A stretch of DNA of 64,000 nt from Chryseobacterium sp. ON_d1 (GCF_006829085.1 NZ_BJTC01000016.1:1-64000); one strand, 5' to 3'; positions 1 through 8,353 are shown, numbered from the stretch's first letter. Translations and numbers: made by a program. The notes: generated by a model not told the origin, from the letters alone.

Positions 1-72
1 GAGAAATTATTGGAAACTCTTGTAGAGGAACAAAAAATCCTTACTTTTGGAAGTAAGGACAATATTGGATAA
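1..72 (+). CDS. C-terminal end of an unidentified gene (partial)
   Basis: The first 23 codons of the window are open and end with TAA at 70-72. They are rich in Glu, Lys and Leu and end in a short tail, as the C-terminus of a gene starting left of the window would. No family can be assigned from so few residues. It is in a different frame from the Fic gene that follows and may belong to the same decayed locus. Confidence 0.3.
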   Translation, partial: EKLLETLVEEQKILTFGSKDNIG

Positions 73-131
73 CTGACAACTATTTTTAACCCCTAACTGT
101 CAGATAAAGTCGTGGCTATTACACCGAAATT

Positions 132-620
132 TTGCTTACAGAAAGCCTTACAGCTAAAACTAAATTTAATACCAAATATATTTTAAAAATACATAAGTTA
201 GCATTGGCTCACTTATATACTTTTGCAGGAAAATATCGCAATGTAAACCTTTCAAAAGGAGGTTTTATGTTCTCATCCGCATTACATCTTCCGCAATCAA
301 TGAAAGAATTTGAAGATGAAATACTCATGCAGCTACCCATCACATACTCAGATAAAGAAATGTTAATAGAAGATGTTGCAACCGTACATGCAGAATTATT
401 ATTTATTCATCCCTTTCGTGAGGGGAATGGGAGAACCGCACGCATACTTGCAAACCTCATGGTTAGAAAAGCAGGCTATGAAATGTTAGAATTTGATAAA
501 ATAAAAGGAGAGGTATTTGAGCAATATATATTAGCAGTTCAAAAAGCATCACTAAAAAACTACCACCCTATGACGGAAATTATTAGGATGATTTTCTCAG
601 CTTCGCCTCAACTTTTTTGA
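132..620 (+). CDS. Fic family protein, probably 5'-truncated
   Basis: Fic enzymes usually transfer AMP from ATP to a target protein. The active-site motif HPFREGNGRTAR is intact at residues 93-104 (H93, E97, N99, R101, R104). The substrate-flap segment (residues 32-46, AGKYRNVNLSKGGFM) precedes it. The only start in frame is TTG at 132, because a stop lies at 105-107. Family members I know of continue upstream for about 40 more residues before the segment matching LTESLTAKTKF, so the N-terminus looks lost or frameshifted. The 3' end overlaps an antitoxin-like mini-gene on the opposite strand (583-735). The Fic fold call is secure; expression and activity of this shortened form are not. Confidence 0.75.
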   Translation: MLTESLTAKTKFNTKYILKIHKLALAHLYTFAGKYRNVNLSKGGFMFSSALHLPQSMKEFEDEILMQLPITYSDKEMLIEDVATVHAELLFIHPFREGNGRTARILANLMVRKAGYEMLEFDKIKGEVFEQYILAVQKASLKNYHPMTEIIRMIFSASPQLF

Positions 621-735
621 GCGAATCACTAGCAATATGAGCAGAAATTTTTATTCCTTCAATCTTAAAAGAAGCAACAGCTGATTTCATGATCTGCTGA
701 CGTAAATCCTGTGATTTCTTTGTTTTGGTTTTCAT
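583..735 (-). CDS. small VbhA-like antitoxin candidate
   Basis: A 50-codon reading frame runs from ATG at 735 to TAA at 583. The peptide is Lys-rich and helical, and contains ASFKIEGIKIS (residues 21-31). That fits the Fic-inhibitory motif (S/T)xxxE(G/N) of VbhA-type antitoxins: S22, E26, G27. In class I Fic systems the antitoxin helix places this Glu in the ATP pocket of the toxin. Its last 38 bases overlap the end of the fic gene tail to tail. VbhA-type antitoxin genes normally lie upstream of and co-directional with fic, so the arrangement is unusual. The motif is short and the gene is small, so the assignment is inference, supported mainly by its position. Confidence 0.5.
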   Translation of the reverse strand: MKTKTKKSQDLRQQIMKSAVASFKIEGIKISAHIASDSLKKVEAKLRKSS

Positions 736-1227
736 TTTCCTGTCTTTTGAATGAAATAATGTAATAACAAATATACGAAATTTTTATTTGACATAAGCCT
801 TATAATAACATCAGCTGGTATTTATGACTTACAAAGGTTGCAATAAAATATCTATCCGTAGGTACTATCTAATTCTCACATTGCATTTAGATAAAAATAT
901 CCAGGATTAATATTTATAAAGATCTTCTTACTATTAAATGAGCAGATTATAGGACATTATTATCTAAATTTCTCCAATTCAAATTCAATTTAATTTTGGC
1001 AATAATATACTTTAGTGTACCAGATCAATTTTTAATACAAGTTGAATTTTAAAGATTGTTTAAGTAAATATGAGTTAATTGCCATCATAGTTTGTGCACC
1101 GGTGTACCAGATCATATTTGTAAAAATGTCAGTTTTATTATTAAAAAAATAATTAGATCAATTATTAAACAACGAAGATTTTATTCTTTTGATTTGGTAC
1201 ATTTAAATATCGTCTTGTATTGTCACC
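736..1227. other. intergenic region, no convincing gene
   Basis: About 490 bases of AT-rich sequence between the antitoxin-like gene and the end of the ClC gene. A short open frame at 1092-1310 overlaps the ClC gene antisense and has no recognisable content. The only structure seen is a repeated 13-base word described separately. Confidence 0.5.
1007..1114. repeat. short direct repeat, related to a repeat at 26.8 kb
   Basis: GTGTACCAGATCA occurs twice, at 1015-1027 and 1102-1114. The first copy sits in a longer word (ATACTTTAGTGT at 1007-1018) that recurs at 26844 in a similar AT-rich context. Function unknown. Could be a remnant of a mobile element or scattered operator-like sites. Confidence 0.4.
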
Positions 1228-2529
1228 TCAATTTATTAAGTTCGGACTGCTGGAAAATTCTTTGTAAGTATAGACATTATAAGGATAGATTTTCTTTGCC
1301 AGTATTTTAGAAATAACACTACTAATGAACAAAGGAAACAGCAATAGATAGCCAGAAGGTACGATACTGGAAATAATAAACATGGCAGTAAGAGGGGCAT
1401 GAATAGCTGCGGAAAGCATGGCAGCGGCTCCAAATAACGCAAAGTTAATAACCACAAGATGGGTACCTAAATAATGGTTGCAGAATTGGGCAAAAAATAC
1501 CCCTAAAAACGCACCTGTAACAATACTCGGGGCAAATACACCGCCGTCACCGCCTGCACCGAGAGTGAGGGAAGCCGCCAATGGCTTTATAAAGATGAGC
1601 AAAACCAGAGGAATTAAATATGCGAGATTAACAATGTCGTACGAACTACATTCGAGGATTTTACCAAGTCCGTGATAACTATCACCATATAAAGCCGGAA
1701 GAAAAAAGATAAATACCCCAACAGTTATGGCACCTAAATTTACGCGTATGAAATTGTTGTTAATCCCACCAAAAAATGTTTTTGCGTAGATGACAATTTT
1801 CGTAAAATAAAGGGCAAATATACCTCCGATTAAACTTAGTATCATAGCAAAAGGTATGGATTGCCACCGCCAGTCCTGTACCTTAAATGTAAACAGTGGA
1901 TTTGAGTCATAAAAATGTACGAATAGATGAGCTACAATCATCGAACTTATTCCACTGATCAGTAAGGTTTTATTGTATTTACGTGCAATAACTTCAAATG
2001 CAAATAGAAAACCGCCCAGCGCACTTCCAAAGAGTACGGTTACACCCGCTATAATACCTGCACATATCAGCTCCGTCTTGTAGGCCCATGCACTATGCAA
2101 ATGTTTGTAGGCCTGATTGCCAACTGTTGCAGTGGCAACTACTGTTGATACTTCGACTCCTGTAGATCCTCCGAAAATCACCGTTAAAAAGCCATTAATG
2201 CAATGAGAAGGTATTTTAAAAAAAGGAAGATGATCCTTTCTTGTTTCCAGGGTTGTATATATTTCCTTAATTCCTTTATTTTTTCTGTTCTGAAAGAAAT
2301 ATTTGCGCAGGAAATAGATTGCTGTAATGCCTACACTTGGTAAAAAGATTAACAATTTGTTTTCCGTGGCTATAATTTCTTCAAAGAGGTATTCCTGTAC
2401 TTGTCCTGTCAAATGTTTTAAAGTATAAGATATAAGACAACAGATAATACTAACGATAATGGATATCCCGATTAATTTAACATAGCTGGATCTTATTATT
2501 TTCTTTCTGTACGCTGTATTGCCTTGCAT
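1228..2529 (-). CDS. ClC-family chloride channel/transporter, atypical
   Basis: A polytopic membrane protein of 433 residues with the ClC architecture. The anion-binding GxFxP motif is present as GGVFAPS (329-335). The region matching the canonical GREGP loop reads GGSTGVE (120-126), so the gating-glutamate position seems to hold Thr123 and a Glu lies three residues later. The canonical GSGIP motif corresponds to NKGIKEI (84-90), so the central serine is apparently replaced. No CBS domains are seen, as in short bacterial members. It stands alone, reading away from the AraC gene. Family membership is clear. Whether it is a Cl-/H+ exchanger, a channel or something else cannot be inferred because the usual gating residues are missing. 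Confidence 0.85.
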   Translation of the reverse strand: MQGNTAYRKKIIRSSYVKLIGISIIVSIICCLISYTLKHLTGQVQEYLFEEIIATENKLLIFLPSVGITAIYFLRKYFFQNRKNKGIKEIYTTLETRKDHLPFFKIPSHCINGFLTVIFGGSTGVEVSTVVATATVGNQAYKHLHSAWAYKTELICAGIIAGVTVLFGSALGGFLFAFEVIARKYNKTLLISGISSMIVAHLFVHFYDSNPLFTFKVQDWRWQSIPFAMILSLIGGIFALYFTKIVIYAKTFFGGINNNFIRVNLGAITVGVFIFFLPALYGDSYHGLGKILECSSYDIVNLAYLIPLVLLIFIKPLAASLTLGAGGDGGVFAPSIVTGAFLGVFFAQFCNHYLGTHLVVINFALFGAAAMLSAAIHAPLTAMFIISSIVPSGYLLLFPLFISSVISKILAKKIYPYNVYTYKEFSSSPNLIN

Positions 2530-2892
2530 AACTATTTTAGTTTTAAAGAGGATGTAAAGGTAACGGTTATTTTTTGAAATAGTAAAATTTGCTTGTTACT
2601 ATATACTACCTGTTTTTATTAAAACAATTCAAATGAAGTTTAAATAATTCATTGATTCATAAACTGAAAGTCCAACTGATAAAAGGCAACGATATACTTA
2701 ATTTTTTTGTTTTACTTATAGATTCTGTCTTTTTGCAACGTTGGAATTTTAGATAACTGTTAAAAATAGATGTTTTTTAATTTTGTGACGGATGAAAAAA
2801 TTGCAGATTTCGTCAGCTTCTTTAATTTTAGTATTGAATAATATACACTATTAAATAAAGAAAAACTAAATTAGTTGTGCAAAGAAATTGTT
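2530..2892. other. intergenic region between divergent ClC and AraC genes
   Basis: AT-rich, with no open frame of note. TAATTTTG at 2778-2785 on the + strand matches the Bacteroidetes -7 box TAnnTTTG and could belong to the AraC gene, although no clear -33 TTTG is present at the right distance. Confidence 0.4.
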
Positions 2893-3768
2893 ATGCCTAA
2901 AAACGATTCAATTACATTAAATAGAATGGATTACAGCAGTGGGATTGCTGTTGGTATTTGGAACGGATCTACACCAGGTATTATAAAAGCACTTTCACCC
3001 CACAGGCACGACCATTATACTTGCATGCTAATTGAAGCTGATCAGCTTGAAGTTGTATTTGATTTTAAGCATTTAACAATGCCGGTGGGGACACTTTTTA
3101 TCTCTCCTCCTGGACAAGTTCATCAGATTCTAGAGACTTTTAGCGCAACCGGTTGTTATCTGTCTTTTGAAAGCCGTCATATCGGTAGAACGGCACAAAC
3201 CAGTTTGGATAATTTGTTAGAGGAAACCTTGATTATCGCTCTCTCTAATAATGAGCGGGATTGGTTTAGAACAATCTTTGATTCAATGATGAAATTACAA
3301 GATCTGAACGATATCGCTTACAGGCAAGTTGAAGAACCATTGCTTTCAGCTTTTATTGAACAGGCAGTTTTATGCTACGAACGTCAATTATTCATTAATC
3401 CCGAAAGTATCAGTCTACGTTCTATCAGTCTCACAAAGGAATTCAGGAATCTTGTAAAATCACATTTCCGGAGTATTAAGCGTCCATTTGAATATGCAGA
3501 AAAGCTTAATATTACTGTTGGACATCTAAGCGATACAGTAAAAAAAGTGACTGGATCATCAGCTTCGGAACTGATTCAAAAGGAAGTGATGAACGAAGCG
3601 TTAAGATTGCTATACTATACGGAGGTAAGTATCAAGGAAATTTCCTATCAGCTGGGATATCAAGACACAAAATATTTCATTAGACTGTTCAGTAAAAAAG
3701 CAGGTTGTTCGCCAAGTGAATATCGGAAGAAATACGCTAAAAACTCAGACCAAATCTTAGATCATTAA
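2893..3768 (+). CDS. AraC family transcriptional regulator
   Basis: The C-terminal ~100 residues form a typical AraC/XylS double helix-turn-helix. The second helix-turn-helix includes the signature stretch YQLGYQDTKYFIRLFSKKAG followed by SPSEYRKKYA. The N-terminal half looks like a cupin-type sensor (PHRHDHYTCMLIEADQLEVVF, then a VGTLFISPPGQVHQI segment). I chose ATG 2893 over TTG 2875 because it is the first ATG and the family normally begins just before such a sensor. It is followed by a SnoaL-like gene and an NmrA-like reductase on the same strand, so those are candidate targets. The effector is unknown. Confidence 0.85.
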   Translation: MPKNDSITLNRMDYSSGIAVGIWNGSTPGIIKALSPHRHDHYTCMLIEADQLEVVFDFKHLTMPVGTLFISPPGQVHQILETFSATGCYLSFESRHIGRTAQTSLDNLLEETLIIALSNNERDWFRTIFDSMMKLQDLNDIAYRQVEEPLLSAFIEQAVLCYERQLFINPESISLRSISLTKEFRNLVKSHFRSIKRPFEYAEKLNITVGHLSDTVKKVTGSSASELIQKEVMNEALRLLYYTEVSIKEISYQLGYQDTKYFIRLFSKKAGCSPSEYRKKYAKNSDQILDH

Positions 3769-3880
3769 AATTGTTCCTTATTTTGTCCACCTTTTACCTT
3801 AATTTGTGAGTGGCGTTGCATATGCCAATTGCTCAATTTTGTAAGACAAAAAAATTACTTCTAAAGAAAATTTAAGTCTT

Positions 3881-4306
3881 ATGATTGGACAGAATTTTGT
3901 TGAAAGCTCAGTATTCTCATTGTCAAAAACTCCCGAGGGAATAGTCGACTCTTTTCTTGCTCATATGAATTCTTTCCATTCGGAGACTATGCTTCGTTTC
4001 TATGAGGAGGATGCAATCTTTATTAATGATAACGGTGAGCCTCGGAGAGGAAGATTGGAGATTGCGCGAGAATTGGACTGCTTCTTTAAATTCGGATTGC
4101 CAATCAAAATTACAACAAGGAATGTTTATGTAGATGGCAATCTAGCATCACTAATCTTGGACTGGAGTATAGCGGGTATTGCGAATAATGGTGAAAAAAT
4201 ATGTATGCGAGGAACATCTAATGATTATGCTAAAAGAGGAGCCGATGGATATTGGAGATATTGGTTTGAAAATCCCTTTGGTGTTCAAGTGCGCAGTTTA
4301 TTTTAA
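3881..4306 (+). CDS. SnoaL-like (NTF2-fold) protein
   Basis: 141 residues with the pattern of a small NTF2/SnoaL-like domain: an N-terminal helix (VDSFLAHMNSFHSETMLRFYEEDAIFIND), a strand around GEPRRGRLEIARELDCFF, and a C-terminal sheet ending YWRYWFENPF. Such proteins bind or isomerise small hydrophobic compounds, or serve as small carrier folds; the substrate is not readable. It lies 29 bases before the NmrA-like reductase on the same strand, so the two are probably co-transcribed. The upstream AraC gene is the likely regulator. No signal peptide, so cytoplasmic. Confidence 0.7.
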   Translation: MIGQNFVESSVFSLSKTPEGIVDSFLAHMNSFHSETMLRFYEEDAIFINDNGEPRRGRLEIARELDCFFKFGLPIKITTRNVYVDGNLASLILDWSIAGIANNGEKICMRGTSNDYAKRGADGYWRYWFENPFGVQVRSLF

Positions 4307-4335
4307 AAAACTTTACAATATTAAATAAATCAGAT

Positions 4336-5088
4336 ATGAAAATTTTAGTAGTAGGAGGTACAGGTCTAACAGGGAGGCTTGTAACTAACAAATTGGAAAA
4401 ACTTGGTCATAAAGTGGTGATTGGCTCGCCATCACAAGGTGTTGATATCCTTACTGGTGAAGGGCTTCAGGAAGCCTTGACCGGAACTGAAATAGTAATA
4501 GATCTATCAAATTCATCTTCTCCCGAAGGAGAAAATGCATTTCGATTTTTTGAAACTGCGGGAAAGAATCTTGTCAAAGCAGAATTGAATGCTAGTGTTA
4601 AGCATCATATCGTTCTATCAATTGTAGGAACAGATGATGCATTGGAAATCGGTTATCTTAGAGCAAAAAAACTTCAAGAGGATACTATTAAAAACTCAAG
4701 TATACCTTACACTATAATTAGGTCAACACAATTTCACGAACATGTGGAAGCCATCATCCAAGTTCAGGGAGAAGGGGATAAAGTTTTTGTTTCGAACTTA
4801 GACTATCAACCAATTGCACTTGATGATGTTGCCGAGTTCATAGTACAATTTTCTTTGGAAGAACCTAAAAATAACACCATTGAAATTGCAGGACCAAGAC
4901 GTGGCAAAATGGAGGCTTTTGTCTCTGAGTATATTCAAATTACCGGTCAGGATAAAAAAGTGATTATAGACAATGAAAATAAGTATATGCATTTTGTTGT
5001 TCCTACTTCACTTTTAGTTCCCACTGGGCAATACAATACAGGCAAAATACTTTTTGAGAACTGGGCACTTGAAACACATAAAATTTAA
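4336..5088 (+). CDS. NmrA-like NAD(P)-binding reductase (SDR superfamily)
   Basis: A Rossmann-fold protein of 250 residues. The nucleotide-binding loop GGTGLTG lies at residues 7-13 right after the first strand (KILVV). The NmrA/atypical SDR layout follows: HHIVLSIVGTD, then YLRAKKLQEDTIKNSSIPYTIIRSTQFHEH, which is the usual 'A/Y-x3-K' catalytic or structural region. Length and ends are normal. It is placed just after the SnoaL-like gene and both probably follow the AraC regulator. Likely acts on a small oxidised compound or as a redox sensor; which one cannot be told. A second, degraded NmrA-like copy lies 280 bases downstream but is not a close duplicate. Confidence 0.8.
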   Translation: MKILVVGGTGLTGRLVTNKLEKLGHKVVIGSPSQGVDILTGEGLQEALTGTEIVIDLSNSSSPEGENAFRFFETAGKNLVKAELNASVKHHIVLSIVGTDDALEIGYLRAKKLQEDTIKNSSIPYTIIRSTQFHEHVEAIIQVQGEGDKVFVSNLDYQPIALDDVAEFIVQFSLEEPKNNTIEIAGPRRGKMEAFVSEYIQITGQDKKVIIDNENKYMHFVVPTSLLVPTGQYNTGKILFENWALETHKI

Positions 5089-5367
5089 TCTTCTAAATTT
5101 ATCCTTTCGCTTAAAGCAGTTCTAAAATTTGAGTGCAGTTAAGTACTTCTTTATCACTATTTATGTTCTTTTTTTCAACTTATTAAGAAGATGGAAATTA
5201 ATAATGAATTGATTTTTAATATGGAAAGGGAAAAAATTATTTATTGTGAAAAGCAGTAAAAACGTTTTAATTGAAGATGATAATTTCTTTTAATTTAATT
5301 AATTTTCTTATCAAGAATAATAATTTTTCTGTGTTCTCTTCCCCAATTAATCATTTCATCGATAATT

Positions 5368-5715
5368 TTGCCGAAAGTTGGGCAGCATTCTGTCGGTGCA
5401 TCAGTAAGAGCATTGCGTTGCCCTGTATTTTTTGAAACCCTCTTGTATCAGATTGCATCTCTAAGAGAAGAGGGCACATTTTCTTTACCAATGGATGGAA
5501 ATTATAAATCGCCACAAATCGCCGTAAAAGATATTGCATCCAAAGCAGTGGAATTTTTGACGGATGAGACCTGGATAGGCAATGAAGGATTTCCGGTTCT
5601 CGGTCCGGAAGATCTCAGCTATAATGAAATTGCCAGGCAAATGAGCGAATTGGTAGGAAAGTCCATTCGTTTTTTGCAGGTATCAGAGGAAGACTATATA
5701 AAGGTCCATAATTAA
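5368..5715 (+). pseudogene. NmrA-like reductase fragment
   Basis: The open frame encodes only the C-terminal half of an NmrA/azoreductase-like protein. It enters the family near RALRCPVFFETLLYQI and continues through the substrate-side region (IAVKDIASKAVEFLTD, then GPEDLSYNEIARQM). The Rossmann N-terminus with GxxGxxG is absent, and the protein stops at EEDYIKVHN, earlier than relatives. No matching coding sequence remains in the 280 bases upstream. It therefore looks like a decayed gene rather than a functional short protein. It lies directly before the phosphatase promoter. Confidence 0.65.
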
Positions 5716-5737
5716 ATATTTGTATTATTTTCGCTGT

Positions 5738-5770
5738 TTTGAAGCAATTTTAGGTTTTATTTTATATTTG
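5738..5770 (+). promoter_or_regulatory. Bacteroidetes-type promoter
   Basis: TTTG at 5738-5741, a 21-base spacer, then TATATTTG at 5763-5770 match the -33/-7 consensus TTTG / TAnnTTTG. The predicted start of transcription near 5777 lies about 20 bases before ATG 5797, which supports that start codon for the phosphatase gene. Confidence 0.6.
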
Positions 5771-5796
5771 TATATTACCGTGATAAAATCCATGCA

Positions 5797-6978
5797 ATGA
5801 GAAAATATGTATTACTATTTGCAAATAGGTTTGCTTCCCTAATAAACAGGTTATCACCAATGAGTAAAAATATGCGGCAATCATTTGCATTGATTCGCAA
5901 TCAATTAAGATGGAGAAAACACGGACTGAGCATACTTATGCTTCTTTTTAGCGTAATTACTTTTGCCCAGGGGATTTACGATGGACCGTATGTATCGTAT
6001 GAGGGTGGCAAGATATGGAAAAGGATTGTAGAAAATGGTGCAGCAGATAAATCTGAGCTAAAGGAAGGGATTGTTCATGTAAATTTTGCAGATCCCAAAC
6101 TGAATTATACAGTTTTGTTAAAAAAATCATTACAGAATGAACCTGCTGTTTACGATCAGCCAAAAAAAATGTTCGTGGTTTCGGATATAGAGGGAGAATT
6201 TATGGGATTCCGAAATCTGCTGATTGCCAATAAGGTGATTGATGAGCAATATAATTGGATTTACGGCAAAGGGCATTTAGTAATCTGTGGCGATCTGTTT
6301 GACCGTGGTCTTGCAGTAACGGAGACCATTTGGCTTATCTACAGGCTTGAAGAACTGGCCAAAAAAGCAGGAGGCTATGTCCATACTATTTTGGGAAACC
6401 ATGATATTATGAATCTTTCAGGAGATCTTCGTTATGTACAGCCTAAATATATGGAGAGTGCAAAGCTAATGGGATTAGAGTACATGTCATTATTTAATAA
6501 AAGCTCTGAGCTAGGAAGGTGGCTCCGTACAAAGAATACCATCGAAAAAATAGGGGATAATCTTTGTATGCATGCGGGAGTTTCTCCAGTGATCAATGAG
6601 TTAGACTATACTATAGAGCAGATCAATGACTTATGCCGTCCGTTTTATGATCAGGTTAAAATGCTTCAAGGCGTAGGTGATAAGAAGATCGATCCCTTTT
6701 TTATGGGAACAAGTTCGTTATTCTGGTACAGGGGATATTTTTTTGAGCCCAAAGCGAGCGAGGCGGACGTTTCAAAGACGCTGCAGGTATTTAACGTAAA
6801 GCGAATAATAGTAGGACATACAATTGTTAAAGGGAATGTGGCTTTCTATTATGGAGGAAAAGTGTTGGGTATTGATGTTGACCGTCACGGGGACGATCAT
6901 CAGGCGGCAGTATTTGAAAACGGTGAATGGTTTGCAGTAAATGTCAGGGGCGAAAGACGTACGATCAAGAATCAATAG
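5797..6978 (+). CDS. Shewanella-like metallophosphoesterase
   Basis: 393 residues with a calcineurin-like phosphatase core: DIEGE (130-134), GDLFDRG (165-171), GNHD (200-203), HAG (259-261) and GHT (340-342). The stretch after GNHD, IMNLSGDLRYVQPKY, is typical of Shewanella-like protein phosphatases of the PPP group. The first metal motif is unusual: PPP enzymes have DxH, here it is DIE. A hydrophobic segment at about 43-58 ends in TFAQG and could be a late signal peptide or membrane anchor; internal starts at 5860 or 5872 would give a more normal signal length. The promoter just upstream favours 5797. Likely exported, and dephosphorylates protein or small phosphoesters; substrate unknown. 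Confidence 0.75.
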   Translation: MRKYVLLFANRFASLINRLSPMSKNMRQSFALIRNQLRWRKHGLSILMLLFSVITFAQGIYDGPYVSYEGGKIWKRIVENGAADKSELKEGIVHVNFADPKLNYTVLLKKSLQNEPAVYDQPKKMFVVSDIEGEFMGFRNLLIANKVIDEQYNWIYGKGHLVICGDLFDRGLAVTETIWLIYRLEELAKKAGGYVHTILGNHDIMNLSGDLRYVQPKYMESAKLMGLEYMSLFNKSSELGRWLRTKNTIEKIGDNLCMHAGVSPVINELDYTIEQINDLCRPFYDQVKMLQGVGDKKIDPFFMGTSSLFWYRGYFFEPKASEADVSKTLQVFNVKRIIVGHTIVKGNVAFYYGGKVLGIDVDRHGDDHQAAVFENGEWFAVNVRGERRTIKNQ

Positions 6979-7287
6979 CGCAATGACTTAGCGTAATTAT
7001 AAGATTAAATAATTGCCTGCAATACATTTTCTACTTCACCGCAAAGTGAGTATGTGATTATTTTCAAAACATTTAGCGGAGAAGAGCTAAGAACGCTATG
7101 GCGGCACGGTAAAGCGAATAATTAAAAAAAAGCGACAAACCAAATTTTTCTTACTTACAAAAAATTTTTAATATCTTAAATGATTGATATTTAGATATTC
7201 GGTTTATTTTAAATTGATTTATTTTAATCGATTATTTGCCGATTAAAATGATATTGTGTGGGCCGGATTTCTATTCAATTTATATAA
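6979..7287. other. intergenic region between convergent genes
   Basis: About 310 bases after the phosphatase gene, AT-rich from 7130 onward. No open frame, repeat or RNA structure of note except the terminator hairpin at its right end. Confidence 0.4.
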
Positions 7288-7304
7288 GGAGGCTAAAAGC
7301 CTCC
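7288..7304 (-). terminator. hairpin terminator
   Basis: GGAGGC (7288-7293), loop TAAAA, GCCTCC (7299-7304): a perfect 6-bp GC-rich stem just past the stop of the leftward HTH gene. On the minus strand it is followed by TTATATAAATT, a weak T-rich tail. Confidence 0.6.
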
Positions 7305-7309
7305 CTATA

Positions 7310-7624
7310 TTAAACCAAAAACATTTTCTTCCATTTTGTGACTGTATTTCTGCTAAGTCTGAAATGATGTGCCAGCTGGATATTATTTAGTCCGTGTTTT
7401 TTCTGGTAATCCAATATCCGTAAAATATCAGATTTGCTGTAAGAACGATATTTTTGATTAACTTTTTGTTGTGCTTTTTTATTTTGAAATATTTTTTCAT
7501 TCAGATTGATAATATCTAAAAAAGACAATTTGTTTTTTGAAAGTATGGTTTGGAATTCTCCTATACGTTCAGGAAACTTTTTATTAATAAGATCAGAATA
7601 AATAAGTTTATAATTGGGAGTCAT
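7310..7624 (-). CDS. small helix-turn-helix protein (transposase-like HTH)
   Basis: 104 residues. The C-terminal 45 residues form a homeodomain-like helix-turn-helix with the end NIQLAHHFRLSRNTVTKWKK, as in IS3-type OrfA or response-regulator-like small proteins. The N-terminal half is helical and unrecognised. No recombinase catalytic domain follows and no terminal inverted repeats are seen, so it is more likely a DNA-binding regulator than part of a live insertion sequence. It is the last gene of a leftward group that also includes 7698-7937, 7907-8341 and the surface protein 8354-10165. Its HTH resembles the one in 7907-8341. Confidence 0.6.
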   Translation of the reverse strand: MTPNYKLIYSDLINKKFPERIGEFQTILSKNKLSFLDIINLNEKIFQNKKAQQKVNQKYRSYSKSDILRILDYQKKHGLNNIQLAHHFRLSRNTVTKWKKMFLV

Positions 7625-7697
7625 TGTTTAGAGATAATTATTTATAAGAATTTTTATCATAGCTATTTTTGTAGGAAAACCATTCTAAGTCTTAGTA

Positions 7698-7937
7698 TTA
7701 AAATGTCAAGGCTTTCTTAATCTCGGCAAACGGAGCAAATTCAATATCCTCAGGCATTGCTACTATAATGTCAACTATTGATTGGATAGTCTGGTAATCC
7801 TTTGAATTTAATGCAATAAGAGATTGAAGTTCTTGCATTTTCATGTTATGTTCTTTAACCAGATTTAAAGTGTTAGAAATTGAATCAAGAAAATCCTCTA
7901 TATTTTTTATTTGTAATGATTGTACTTGCTTATCCAT
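7698..7937 (-). CDS. hypothetical 79-aa protein
   Basis: A small, probably helical protein (NIEDFLDSISNTLNLVKEHN; then LQSLIALNSKDYQTIQSIVD) without signal peptide or membrane segment. Not recognised. Its start overlaps the end of the upstream HTH gene by 31 bases in another frame, so translation of the two is probably coupled. The helical pattern would fit a partner that binds one of the two HTH proteins, but nothing in the sequence proves this. Confidence 0.5.
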   Translation of the reverse strand: MDKQVQSLQIKNIEDFLDSISNTLNLVKEHNMKMQELQSLIALNSKDYQTIQSIVDIIVAMPEDIEFAPFAEIKKALTF

Positions 7938-8341
7938 TTGTAAAGTGTTGTTTTAGGGATTTTGTAACGTTCTATCACTTGATCTCTGCTCATTTCTCCC
8001 TTGTTAATTTGTTCTAAGATAAAATCTATAATTTCCTTAGTGTAAATATTTTTACGAAATTGAGGTAGAGCAGATTTTTTATTCTGTGATGATCTGCTAG
8101 GTCTTTCTCTTACCACGGGCGAAAACAAAATCAAATGTTGGGTATAAATTCTGAAAAAATCATAATTTAAAAGTTTACTCCAACGCAGAAGAATATCTGT
8201 ATTTAAACTTTGTGCCTCGTACATTTTTTCCATATCATTTACAGTGCAATTCAAAAAATTACAGATGCGGGATATTTCTATCCCACGCTCTGCAACTAAT
8301 TGATTGATAAGTTTTCCAATATGGATATCTTTAAAATCCAT
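7907..8341 (-). CDS. two-domain helix-turn-helix protein
   Basis: 144 residues. The N-terminal ~65 residues resemble an XRE-type helical domain (IGKLINQLVAERGIEISRIC, then LNTDILLRWSKLLNYDFFRI). After a basic linker the C-terminal 45 residues form a homeodomain-like HTH (GEMSRDQVIERYKIPKTTLY, then KWISKY), which is often annotated as transposase. No integrase core follows. It lies 12 bases after the surface-protein gene 8354-10165 and overlaps the next gene by 31 bases, so it belongs to that operon. A regulator of surface-protein expression is a reasonable guess, not shown. Confidence 0.6.
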   Translation of the reverse strand: MDFKDIHIGKLINQLVAERGIEISRICNFLNCTVNDMEKMYEAQSLNTDILLRWSKLLNYDFFRIYTQHLILFSPVVRERPSRSSQNKKSALPQFRKNIYTKEIIDFILEQINKGEMSRDQVIERYKIPKTTLYKWISKYNHYK

Positions 8342-8353
8342 TGATCATTATAA

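Noticed and set aside
1092..1310. Small + strand open frame
   Set aside because: It overlaps the ClC gene antisense, starts in a repeat region and has no protein-like content.
7310..8341. Complete insertion sequence
   Set aside because: Only HTH domains are present; no DDE core, no terminal inverted repeats or target duplication.
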